Source: Bacteroidales bacterium (lineage in GTDB: Bacteria; Bacteroidota; Bacteroidia; Bacteroidales; Bacteroidaceae). Taken from it: a stretch of 46,047 nt of DNA. The DNA lies in assembly GCA_029218405.1 (NCBI GenBank), contig JAQXRG010000016.1, positions 1-46,047 on the forward strand, read 5' to 3'. The position numbers were made by a program, and so were the translations under genes. Positions within the stretch are counted from its first letter, which is position 1; every line of letters begins with the position of its first letter. The notes beneath the pieces are model-generated. The model was given only the letters and a program-made list of their open reading frames with translations. It ran no database searches and was not told the DNA's origin. Below are positions 34,724-42,128 of this stretch, piece after piece.

Positions 34724-36643
34724 TTATTGCTTTACGTTCAGGTTGCTCACATGGCTCTTGAACTGACCGGCCTTTTCGAGGGGGAAGACCAGTGTGGGCA
34801 CCATCTTCATGGAGTCTTTCGGCGAGATGAACTGCTTGCGGATGACCTTCTCCTCGATGAGGCGGTCGTTGATGAAGAGGCGCGTGGACTTGTTGTCGCC
34901 TTCTACCTTTACCTTCACCTGTTCCTGCTTCACGCTGTAGGGGAAGGTGAAGAGATAACCGTCGCGGGCGTAACCCAGTAGGCCGCTAATGGGGTCGGAG
35001 AGGTAGAACACAGCCGAGGGAGAACGGAAGAGTTCGGTGCCCGGTGTTTCGCGCGTGCCGTCGAGGTCGAAGCTCACTTGGTAGCCGTAACCCACCTCGC
35101 GCAGGGGCAGGGTCTCGCCGGGGAGCACTTTGTCCTTGTGGAAGGGGGTGTCGATGCGGCCTGCCTGGTTTACCCCCGGCGCTTCGCTCAGCACCTTCCG
35201 CTGGCGGTCGAAGTCAGCGTAGGGCACCGTAGGGTTCGCACCCGTCCACATCTTGACAGCCAGCGTCTGCAGGGCGGGGAAAGTGCGGTCATGGATATCC
35301 TTGGTGGAGATGCCGTTGCCTGTATGGTCGTTCCACACGGCGAACATGCCGCCGAGGATAGAGGGATGTTTCTCCTCGAACTGCTCCTTGCCGATGCGGG
35401 CGGGTGTCCACTTCTCGTAGAGCATGGGACAGTTCAGGTAGTCGTAGTAGTAGCCGGCGGCGGGCACGATATAGAGCCATCCGTCGGGGATGCTGATGAG
35501 CTGGTAACCTTGGCGGATCATCTCATGCGGGTCGGCATAGCCGTTGTACCAGGCACCCATCACCACGTTCTCCGACTTCACCGGGGTTTCTCCCTTGGCG
35601 TGAGTGAGTGCGCCCCATACCACGGCTTGTTTGCCGAAGCTCTCCACGTAGCGGATGAAGTGGTCGGTGAAGTAGCGGAACTTCTCCACCACGGCCTGTT
35701 CCTTGTTCGAGTATTCATCGGTGCCGATGTGCACACGCTTGCCACGGAACACGGGCTCTTCGCCTTCGAGGTATTCCTTCAGCAGTCCCTCCACGAAGGA
35801 GTAGGTCTCGGGCTTGAAGAGGTCGAGGTGGTCCATGCCGTACTTCTCGCTGCCGATTTCAGGCTTGTAGTGGGTGAAGGCGAGTGAGTGGGCGGGCACG
35901 TCAATCTCGGGAATGATATCGACAAAGTGCGCCTCTGCCAGCTTCTGCAGGTCAATGAACTCCTGCTTCGTGTACCAGCCGTCCTGGGCGGCCAGCCCGG
36001 GGTAGGTGTCCGATTCCAAGCGGAAGGCGGCGTAAGTCTTGTTCCAGTCGCGGTCGAAGAAGCGGTGGAATCCGTTGTCGTTCAGGTGAATCTGGAAGGT
36101 GTTCATCTTGTAGTAGGCCATCATCTTCACGTAGTCGCGCAGGTAGTCCAAGGGAATGAACTTGCGTCCGCAATCAATCATGAAGCCGCGTACCGCATAG
36201 TCGGGAAAGTCCTTGACGATGCCGCAAGGAAGGGTACGTTCGGTGTTTTGCTCCGCCATCTGAAGGAGGGAGCGGGTGGCCCAGTACACGCCTATGGGTT
36301 CAGTGGCGGTGACGTTCACGGCCCGTCCGATGGAGATGCGGTAGCCTTCCTTGGGCATCTTGGTGTCCTTGCGCAGGGAGAGGGCGATGTCGCCGGTCTT
36401 GGCCTTTCCCTGCGTCACCGTGAGGGTGCCGCCGCAGAGTTGGCGGTAGTCTTCGGCAAAGGCGCGGGCCACGTCGGCCAGCTGTTCTTGTTCATAAACG
36501 ATGCGGGTCTGTCCGCTGATGGCAAACTCTCCTTCCGCCCCCTTCCATTCCTTCAGTTCAGGAATGACGAAGGGTTTGGCATTCTGTGCGGTGGCCACGG
36601 CCATCCAGCCGAGGAGCACCAGTAATGAGAATAGGTTTTTCAT
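34724..36643 (-). CDS. GH20 beta-N-acetylhexosaminidase, exported
   Basis: A 639-residue enzyme with signal peptide LFSLLVLLGWMAVATAQ. The N-terminal domain ends with YWATRSLLQ and the TIM barrel begins at VRGFMIDCGRKFIPLDYLR. FQIHLNDNGF and EIDVPAHSLAFTHYKP follow. The catalytic Asp-Glu pair is in HIGTDEY, near residues 309-310; most family members have HxGGDE, so the second Gly is Thr here. GYYYDYLNCPM and MFAVWNDHTGNGIS line the substrate pocket. It removes terminal beta-GlcNAc or beta-GalNAc by substrate-assisted catalysis. The C-terminal 130 residues form an extra beta domain. It follows queA by 10 bp. Confidence 0.93.
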   Translation of the reverse strand: MKNLFSLLVLLGWMAVATAQNAKPFVIPELKEWKGAEGEFAISGQTRIVYEQEQLADVARAFAEDYRQLCGGTLTVTQGKAKTGDIALSLRKDTKMPKEGYRISIGRAVNVTATEPIGVYWATRSLLQMAEQNTERTLPCGIVKDFPDYAVRGFMIDCGRKFIPLDYLRDYVKMMAYYKMNTFQIHLNDNGFHRFFDRDWNKTYAAFRLESDTYPGLAAQDGWYTKQEFIDLQKLAEAHFVDIIPEIDVPAHSLAFTHYKPEIGSEKYGMDHLDLFKPETYSFVEGLLKEYLEGEEPVFRGKRVHIGTDEYSNKEQAVVEKFRYFTDHFIRYVESFGKQAVVWGALTHAKGETPVKSENVVMGAWYNGYADPHEMIRQGYQLISIPDGWLYIVPAAGYYYDYLNCPMLYEKWTPARIGKEQFEEKHPSILGGMFAVWNDHTGNGISTKDIHDRTFPALQTLAVKMWTGANPTVPYADFDRQRKVLSEAPGVNQAGRIDTPFHKDKVLPGETLPLREVGYGYQVSFDLDGTRETPGTELFRSPSAVFYLSDPISGLLGYARDGYLFTFPYSVKQEQVKVKVEGDNKSTRLFINDRLIEEKVIRKQFISPKDSMKMVPTLVFPLEKAGQFKSHVSNLNVKQ

Positions 36644-36653
36644 GGATATAATG

Positions 36654-37925
36654 TTAGTGGGTTATGGATTGTCTGGATGTATCCGTTGGAACCTTGTCCT
36701 TGGGGTGTTGGCGGATGAGCAGTGACGAGTCGCCGTAGCTCAGGAAGCGGAAGTCATGGCTCAGGGCATAGTCGTAGATGCTCCTCCAGTCGCCTCCGAC
36801 AAAAGCCGACACCAGGAGCAGCAAGGTGCTCTGTGGCTGGTGGAAGTTGGTCACGATGCGGTCCACTACCCGGAACGTGTAGCCCGGAGCGATGATGATC
36901 TGGGTACTGGTGTGGAGGGTCGTGAGGCCGTGGCGGTCGAGCCAGGCAATGATTTCCCGCAGCGCGTCTTCGGTGGTGAGGTCGGGATGCGTGTCGTAGG
37001 GAGTCCATTGCCCCACGTGGAGCTCCTCCTCATTGGCATCGGGCTGCTGGCGTAGGGTGGCACCGATGTAGTAGAGGCTTTCGAGGGTGCGTACGGAGGT
37101 GGTACCCACCGCCGTGATGTCGCCCAGGTGGGCAAGCAGCTGTAGGAGGGTGGTGCGGCTCACGGCGATGTATTCCGTGTGCATCTCATGTCCTTCCATG
37201 CGTTCGCTCTTCACAGGCTTGAAGGTGCCGGCCCCCACGTGGAGAGTCACCTCCTCCAGGTCAATGCCTTTCTGTCGCAGTGCCTGGATCACTTCTTCGG
37301 TGAAGTGCAGGCCAGCGGTGGGAGCGGCCACAGAACCTTTTATCTTCGAATAGACCGTCTGGTAGGTCTGCTTGTCACTCTCTTCGGTAGCGCGGTTCAG
37401 GTAAGGAGGGATGGGAAGTTCGCCGAACACTTCGAGGATGTCGGCGAAGGTTACCTCGGGGTTGTCCCACCCGAAGTCAATCCAGTGGCTGGTGCCCCGC
37501 GATTCGCCCCGAGTGGCGGTGAGGATGACGGACCGTCCCTTCACGGTCATCTCACGCCGTAGGGGGCCTTCCTTCCATTTCTTGAGGTTGCCCACGAGGC
37601 AGAGCCAGGCGGAGTGGCGGGTCTGCTGGAAGTTTTGGGCGTAGTCAGCAGGCTGTACAGGTTCCAGGCAGAACACTTCGATGAGGGCACCTGTTTCCTT
37701 CCGAAAGTGGAGGCGTGCCTGGATGACCTTGGTGTTGTTGAACACCACGAGGGAGCCTGCAGGGAGCAGTCCGGGGAGGGAGGAGAAGTGGGTCTCGCTG
37801 ATGTCGCCGTTATGATAGATGAGCAGCTTCGACTGGTCGCGCCGCTGCAGGGGAAACTTTGCGATGCGTTCGTCGGGCAGCGGGTACTGGTAGTCACAAA
37901 TCTTGATATGTCTGGTATCTTCCAT
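36654..37925 (-). CDS. queA: S-adenosylmethionine:tRNA ribosyltransferase-isomerase (long variant)
   Basis: QueA moves the ribosyl part of SAM to 7-aminomethyl-7-deazaguanine in tRNA, a late queuosine step. The ATG at 37925 gives MEDTRHIKICDYQYPLPDERIAKFPLQRR; an upstream in-frame ATG at 37973 would cross the -7 box. SKIKGSVAAPTAGLHFTEEVI, LHVGAGTFKPVKSE, MHTEYIAVS and NFHQPQSTLLLLVSAFVGG are family motifs. The product is 423 residues, longer than the usual 340-350, with an extra segment near VGTTSVRTLESLYYIGATLRQ; I recall such a long paralogue in other Bacteroidetes. GH20 starts 10 bp downstream, an unusual partner for a tRNA-modification gene. Confidence 0.92.
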   Translation of the reverse strand: MEDTRHIKICDYQYPLPDERIAKFPLQRRDQSKLLIYHNGDISETHFSSLPGLLPAGSLVVFNNTKVIQARLHFRKETGALIEVFCLEPVQPADYAQNFQQTRHSAWLCLVGNLKKWKEGPLRREMTVKGRSVILTATRGESRGTSHWIDFGWDNPEVTFADILEVFGELPIPPYLNRATEESDKQTYQTVYSKIKGSVAAPTAGLHFTEEVIQALRQKGIDLEEVTLHVGAGTFKPVKSERMEGHEMHTEYIAVSRTTLLQLLAHLGDITAVGTTSVRTLESLYYIGATLRQQPDANEEELHVGQWTPYDTHPDLTTEDALREIIAWLDRHGLTTLHTSTQIIIAPGYTFRVVDRIVTNFHQPQSTLLLLVSAFVGGDWRSIYDYALSHDFRFLSYGDSSLLIRQHPKDKVPTDTSRQSITH

Positions 37926-37948
37926 GTTCTCTATAGTTTTTGTGACGG

Positions 37949-37956
37949 CAAATATA
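37949..37956 (-). promoter_or_regulatory. -7 box of queA-GH20-EEP unit
   Basis: Minus-strand TATATTTG (37956-37949) matches TAnnTTTG, 24 bp upstream of the queA start. No convincing -33 at the right distance. Confidence 0.55.
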
Positions 37957-37975
37957 CGAAAAATCCGGGACAATC

Positions 37976-38006
37976 TTGGTTGTGCGGCGTTCTTTTCGTA
38001 TTTTTG
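37976..38006 (+). promoter_or_regulatory. promoter of the DUF2027-Smr gene
   Basis: TTG (37976-37978) and TATTTTTG (37999-38006) are 20 bp apart. The start codon at 38087 is 80 bp beyond the -7 box, leaving a leader of about 70 nt with no obvious fold. Confidence 0.55.
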
Positions 38007-38086
38007 TCGCAGAATCAGTGGCGTTTTCCGTAGGACGGCGTCGCGCGTGTTTTTGAAGAATAGAAAGAATAACAGATACGACGTAT

Positions 38087-39208
38087 ATGAAAATAGGAGA
38101 TAAGGTGCGCTTCCTCAGCGAAGTGGGAGGAGGCATCGTACGCGGCTTCCAGGGAAAGGATGTCGCGCTGGTGGAAGGGGATGACGGTTTCGAAATCCCC
38201 ATGCTGGTGAAGGAATGTGTAGTGGTGCAGACCGACGAGTACAACATCCCCATCCGTTCGGTGGGCAAGCCCAAGACAAAGGCCGCTCCAGAGGAACCGG
38301 AAGACGGGTTGGAGGCGGAAGAGGAGGAGAAGGAGGACGATCGTCCCGTCACCTGGCGTGACCCGGAGGTGAAGGGCAACGATGCGCTCAACGTATGGCT
38401 GGCGTATGTGCCCGAGGACGTGAAGACCCTCTCGTCCACTGCTTTCGACGCTTATTTGGTGAACGACAGCAACTGCTTCATCGACTACCTCTACCTCTCG
38501 GCCACGGAGGACGGACAGTGGCGGCTCCGCAGCCGGGGCACCGTAAAGCCCAACCGAAAGGAACACCTGGAGGAGTTCACGAAGGCGGACCTGAACGGCA
38601 TGGAGCGAGTGGCGGTGCAGCTGCTGGCCTATAAGGACGATCGTTCCTTCGGACTCAAGTCGGCCGTGAGCCGCGAACTGGATATTGATGTGGTGAAGTT
38701 CTACAAGCTCCACACCTTCCAGGTGAACGAATTTTTCCGGGAGCCCGCGCTGTTGTACGGACTGGTGCGCGATGATGAGACGGTGAGCGAGTTGAAGCCC
38801 TCGGCCGATGAGTTGCGGGAGGCGCTGCTGCAGAAGAATGCCGCTGAGGCCCTGCGGAAGAAGAACGCCGATACCTTTGCCCGGGAACGGCTTCGGAAGA
38901 AGCAGCAGGAGCGGCAGTCGCGTAACGAGCTGCTAGAGGTGGACCTTCACATCCATGCCTTGCTGGATGACACGACGGGCATGGGCAACGCCGAGATGCT
39001 GAATTATCAGCTCGATGTGTTCCGCGCCACGCTCGATGAGTACAGCACCCAGAAGGGAAAGCGCATCGTCTTCATCCATGGCAAGGGCGACGGGGTGTTG
39101 CGCCGTGCCCTGCTTGACGAGCTGAAGCGCAAGTACAAGAATTATACCAGCCAGGACGCTTCCTTCCGTGAGTACGGGTACGGGGCGACCATGGTCACGA
39201 TTCGTTAA
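38087..39208 (+). CDS. DUF2027 and Smr-domain protein
   Basis: A 373-residue cytoplasmic protein. The N-terminal 65 residues ([20 protein letters not shown]) resemble the start of MutS2-linked proteins. A Glu-rich linker (about 68-86) follows, then a beta-rich DUF2027 domain (about 95-235). A basic Lys/Arg-rich coiled-coil stretch lies around 245-282. The C-terminal Smr domain has [14 protein letters not shown] and [16 protein letters not shown], with the DLHxH and HGKG motifs needed for nuclease activity in the family. RNA or DNA cleavage is inferred. The gene is divergent from queA and has its own promoter; a thioesterase gene follows after 33 bp. Confidence 0.9.
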   Translation: MKIGDKVRFLSEVGGGIVRGFQGKDVALVEGDDGFEIPMLVKECVVVQTDEYNIPIRSVGKPKTKAAPEEPEDGLEAEEEEKEDDRPVTWRDPEVKGNDALNVWLAYVPEDVKTLSSTAFDAYLVNDSNCFIDYLYLSATEDGQWRLRSRGTVKPNRKEHLEEFTKADLNGMERVAVQLLAYKDDRSFGLKSAVSRELDIDVVKFYKLHTFQVNEFFREPALLYGLVRDDETVSELKPSADELREALLQKNAAEALRKKNADTFARERLRKKQQERQSRNELLEVDLHIHALLDDTTGMGNAEMLNYQLDVFRATLDEYSTQKGKRIVFIHGKGDGVLRRALLDELKRKYKNYTSQDASFREYGYGATMVTIR

Positions 39209-39214
39209 CCATCC

Positions 39215-39243
39215 TAACAGAAAGATATCTAACAGAAAGATAT
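39215..39243 (+). repeat. tandem duplication covering a translation start
   Basis: TAACAGAAAGATAT occurs at 39215-39228 and again at 39230-39243, period 15 bp. The second copy runs into the ATG at 39242. The A/G-rich part is the likely ribosome-binding region, so the ribosome site is doubled. Confidence 0.85.
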
Positions 39244-39637
39244 GGAGAAACTGAGACAATTGCTGGCGGGCGACGCATTCGCCGCCCGTGCCGGCGTGGA
39301 ACTGGTAGAAGTGCGTCCGGGCTATGCCAAGGCCCGGATGGAGGTGACACCTGACCATCTGAATGCGGGTGGGGTGTGCCAGGGTGGCGCGCTCTTTACC
39401 TTGGCCGACCTGGCCTTTGCGGCGGTGGCAAACAGCTGCGGACGGCTGACACTGTCCTTGGGTGCCAATATCACATTCCTGCGCTCCGTGGCGCAGGGAT
39501 GGGTCACGGCCGAAGCCGTAGAGGTGTTCGCCCATCCCCGGGTACCTTACGTGGAGGTGCGCCTCACCGATGAGGACGGCCAGTTGGTGGCCGTCCTCAC
39601 CAGTTCGGGTTACCGGAAGTCCAGCAGTTCCACCTGA
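39242..39637 (+). CDS. PaaI-type hotdog-fold thioesterase
   Basis: A 131-residue hotdog-fold protein that probably hydrolyses acyl- or aryl-CoA thioesters. Typical PaaI features are LNAGGVCQGGALFTLADLAFA near residues 40-60, with the conserved HxG-type turn represented by NAGGVCQGG, and SLGANITFLRSVAQG further on. It lies 33 bp after the Smr gene, with a tandem repeat of the ribosome-binding region in between, and is probably co-transcribed with it. The metabolic role and substrate are not indicated by the neighbours. Confidence 0.88.
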   Translation: MEKLRQLLAGDAFAARAGVELVEVRPGYAKARMEVTPDHLNAGGVCQGGALFTLADLAFAAVANSCGRLTLSLGANITFLRSVAQGWVTAEAVEVFAHPRVPYVEVRLTDEDGQLVAVLTSSGYRKSSSST

Positions 39638-39691
39638 CCGGCGGGACGGTCCGTGCCCAGCGTCTTGACAGTAAGCCGGGGTGTGCAGCCG

Positions 39692-41911
39692 TTATTCCTG
39701 CACCTCCGATGTCTGCCATCCGCCCATGACCGATGATTGCCAGGTAGCCGAGGCGGAAAGCGAGGCCGCCTCGCGTACCAAGGTCACGGCATCTTCCAGT
39801 GCACAGGCGGTGGAAGCGATGGGCGACAGTCCCTTGCGTTCCTCCACCCAGTTCCGTTCCCAGGCGGCGAAGTCGAACGGCTGGCCGGTGCGCAGTTGTT
39901 CGAAGTAATGTTGCCAGCGGGGCAGGTAGTAGTCGCGCAGCAGACCCGACCAGATGCGGGCAGAATAGTCATCGACCGGTGGTCCCCATATCGTTACGAT
40001 ACGGCGGGCGTTCCGCTCATAATAGTCGGCCAGCGCATGGTTCTCTCCTGCACAGTGGCGGGCCCAGTCTATCCAGCGGGACAGGTTGTGGGTGGGATGT
40101 CCGGCCAGCAGGCGGTCGGTAGCTTGCATCCAACGTGCGAACCGCTCTTCAAGCGTACGGGCCTTTTCCTTTTCATCCATCAGATAGGTCTCTTCTATCT
40201 GCGCCGTCAGCTCTTCCATCTTGCCCCCCATGTAGGCGGCCGTCCATTCACGGAAGTCGGCTTCGAACAAGGGGCTTCCCTTCAGTTCGTGTGCGCCTTC
40301 TGCCAAGGCTTCCACACCGGCATAGAAGGCGGGTTGGGTCGCGATGCTGCCCTTGCGCACCCGTCCGGGGCGGAACTGCCAGTTATAGCGTGGATGGTCG
40401 GTGAAACTGCCATAGACTGAGGACAGCATCCCCTTCCAGAAGGACTGCAGGGCCGGGGTATAAGCACCGTAGCGGCTGGTGCAGTAGTTGGCGATCCACT
40501 GTTCCACATCCGTTTCTGTGCCGTTCCATCCGGCATCAGCCAGCAGTTCGTAGATGACTTCGTTGTTTTCGATGCCTTCTGGTGCCATGCCGAAGGCGGT
40601 GAGGCAGCCCCGGTTGGGTGAGGCGAGTGCCTCCAGATGGCCGTTCGCGTAGAAGGATAGCATGCCGGTCATGCCCGTCTTTCCACCCATGTTGGGGATG
40701 ACACTATATACCCACGGCTTGCCGAAGAAACCGGGATAGAACTCCCAGTTGACCTCGCTGTTCCAGAAACACTTGTTGTAGTCCACGGCCAGGTCGAGCA
40801 GCAGCATCTTGTCATCGGGCACACGGCTGAGCAGTGCCTGCAGGGTGGGAGCGTCCCAGATGTCGCGCTGGTAGCCGAACATCCATCCCTGCATTACCCA
40901 CACAGCATCGGGATTGCCCGCACGAATGGATTTATAGACCCGTTCGCCGTAAGAAGCCAGCAGCTCGTAGCGGCGCGGGTCTTCCTTGGGTGGGAAAGGA
41001 ATGTCCATCTCGTTGAAGCTGTCCACGATGTAGTGGCTGTTCTTGCCGAACTCCTTCTCCCATTCCTCGATGAACATCTTTCCGAGGGTGTGGAACAGCT
41101 CGTCCTCGGGTGAAAGCATCCAATTGTGAAACGCGCCACCCCACGAGGTCTCGGTCAGCTTCACATCTGGATAGAGCCGCTTCAGGGCTTGGGGTACAAA
41201 GCCGGCGAATCCGGGACAGATGGGGGTCATGCCGAGGCTGCGCATCCGGTCGAGGATGCGGTGCTGTAGGGCGATGGTCCGCTCGTGCCACTGTTCGGGC
41301 AGCGGACCATCGATGCCGCTGATGTTGCCCATGCGCATCCAGGGCAGATGGGCTGGACCCACGAAATACGCGGCGATTTCCTCATCACTCAGTCCCAGTC
41401 GCTTCCATACGCGGGCGGAGATGGCCTCGTTAGCCGTCAGGGCCAAGGGCATGTCGATGCCGTGCAGGGCCATCCAGTCGATTTCCTTTTCCCAGCGTTC
41501 CCAGTCCCAGTAGGGCATGGAGTAGCCATAGGTCACCACGTTGAAGTAGTAGTGGTGGGCGAAGGGGGATATTTTCATCCGGGTGCTGAACGAGGAGAGG
41601 GAGGCCGGTGCTGTCTCGCGGGTGCCGCTCCAGCTGTAAATGCCCAGTCCGTTCTGGCGGATGAAGTCATAAACACCTCGGCAGAGGGCCACTCCACTGC
41701 TCGCCTCGACGGTGAGCCGCTGTCCGTTCACCGACTGGCGGAACATGTCGCGTCCGTCCTGCTTGGCGGCAGGTTTCAGTTGCAGCCGTTCCGCCCATTG
41801 GGGAAAGGTTCGTTCGATGACCTCGCGGGCCGCTTTCATTTCCGTCCGTCGGGGCTGTGCGCTGACGGACAAGACTCCTGACAACAACAGGAGAAACAAT
41901 GTTTTTCTCAT
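39692..41911 (-). CDS. GH89 alpha-N-acetylglucosaminidase, exported
   Basis: A 739-residue enzyme of the NAGLU family, with signal peptide LFLLLLSGVLSVSAQ. An N-terminal small domain is followed by a TIM barrel: HHYYFNVVTYGYSMPYWDW near 119-137, WMALHGIDMPLALTANEA near 146-163, and SFNEMDIPF with likely acid/base Glu301. GMAPEGIENNEV carries the likely nucleophile Glu445. The C-terminal all-helical domain includes WWxP-like RIVTIWGPPVDDYSARIWSGL. It removes terminal alpha-GlcNAc, as found in gastric mucin or heparan. Its upstream region holds a 23-bp-period repeat array instead of a recognisable promoter, and the Rpn-type gene lies beyond that on the same strand. Confidence 0.95.
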   Translation of the reverse strand: MRKTLFLLLLSGVLSVSAQPRRTEMKAAREVIERTFPQWAERLQLKPAAKQDGRDMFRQSVNGQRLTVEASSGVALCRGVYDFIRQNGLGIYSWSGTRETAPASLSSFSTRMKISPFAHHYYFNVVTYGYSMPYWDWERWEKEIDWMALHGIDMPLALTANEAISARVWKRLGLSDEEIAAYFVGPAHLPWMRMGNISGIDGPLPEQWHERTIALQHRILDRMRSLGMTPICPGFAGFVPQALKRLYPDVKLTETSWGGAFHNWMLSPEDELFHTLGKMFIEEWEKEFGKNSHYIVDSFNEMDIPFPPKEDPRRYELLASYGERVYKSIRAGNPDAVWVMQGWMFGYQRDIWDAPTLQALLSRVPDDKMLLLDLAVDYNKCFWNSEVNWEFYPGFFGKPWVYSVIPNMGGKTGMTGMLSFYANGHLEALASPNRGCLTAFGMAPEGIENNEVIYELLADAGWNGTETDVEQWIANYCTSRYGAYTPALQSFWKGMLSSVYGSFTDHPRYNWQFRPGRVRKGSIATQPAFYAGVEALAEGAHELKGSPLFEADFREWTAAYMGGKMEELTAQIEETYLMDEKEKARTLEERFARWMQATDRLLAGHPTHNLSRWIDWARHCAGENHALADYYERNARRIVTIWGPPVDDYSARIWSGLLRDYYLPRWQHYFEQLRTGQPFDFAAWERNWVEERKGLSPIASTACALEDAVTLVREAASLSASATWQSSVMGGWQTSEVQE

Positions 41912-41921
41912 ATTTTCATTT

Positions 41922-42128
41922 TATAATAGGTTGTTCTTGTATCGTAACGACAGGCATTCTTGCACTGGAACAATAGGCATTGTAGTACCTTAACGACAGG
42001 CATTCTTGCACTGTCATGACTGCGGTTGTGATGGTCTGACGACTTCGTTCATGAGATGCTCACGAACGAAGTCGTCAGGGGGTCATGACTTCGTTCGTGA
42101 GGAGGTGACAATCCCATTCGTCAGGGGC
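41922..42128. repeat. array of 23-bp diverged units with inverted half-sites
   Basis: Eight consecutive units of exactly 23 bp start at 41945, 41968, 41991, 42014, 42037, 42060, 42083 and 42106; 41922-41944 matches in its second half only. Units 1 and 3 are identical. Across all eight, positions 3 and 6 are always A and positions 13 and 16 always T; position 4 is always a pyrimidine and position 5 a purine. Positions 1-7 follow TNAYGAC in most units. Positions 12-18 follow its reverse complement, KTCRTNA, best in units 4-8. Half-sites thus alternate in orientation every 11-12 bp. The last two units lie inside the 3' end of the Rpn-type gene. Confidence 0.8.
42036..42078. repeat. 20-bp-arm hairpin within the array
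   Basis: 42036-42055 and 42059-42078 are inverted copies with one A-C mismatch around a 3-base loop. The hairpin spans array units 5 and 6. A direct copy of most of the arm (GACTTCGTTCGTGAG) lies at 42087-42101. It sits just downstream of the Rpn-type gene and could act as its terminator, although no U-run follows on that strand. Confidence 0.75.

Noticed and set aside
37999-38086. A riboswitch (for example preQ1) in the leader of the Smr gene next to queA
   Set aside because: The leader is about 70 nt, shows no stable fold or preQ1-type motif, and lies on the strand away from queA.
41945-42128. The 23-bp array as a CRISPR
   Set aside because: There are no near-identical repeats separated by unique spacers of 25-40 bp. 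Conservation is spread over the whole unit at selected positions, and no cas genes are present.
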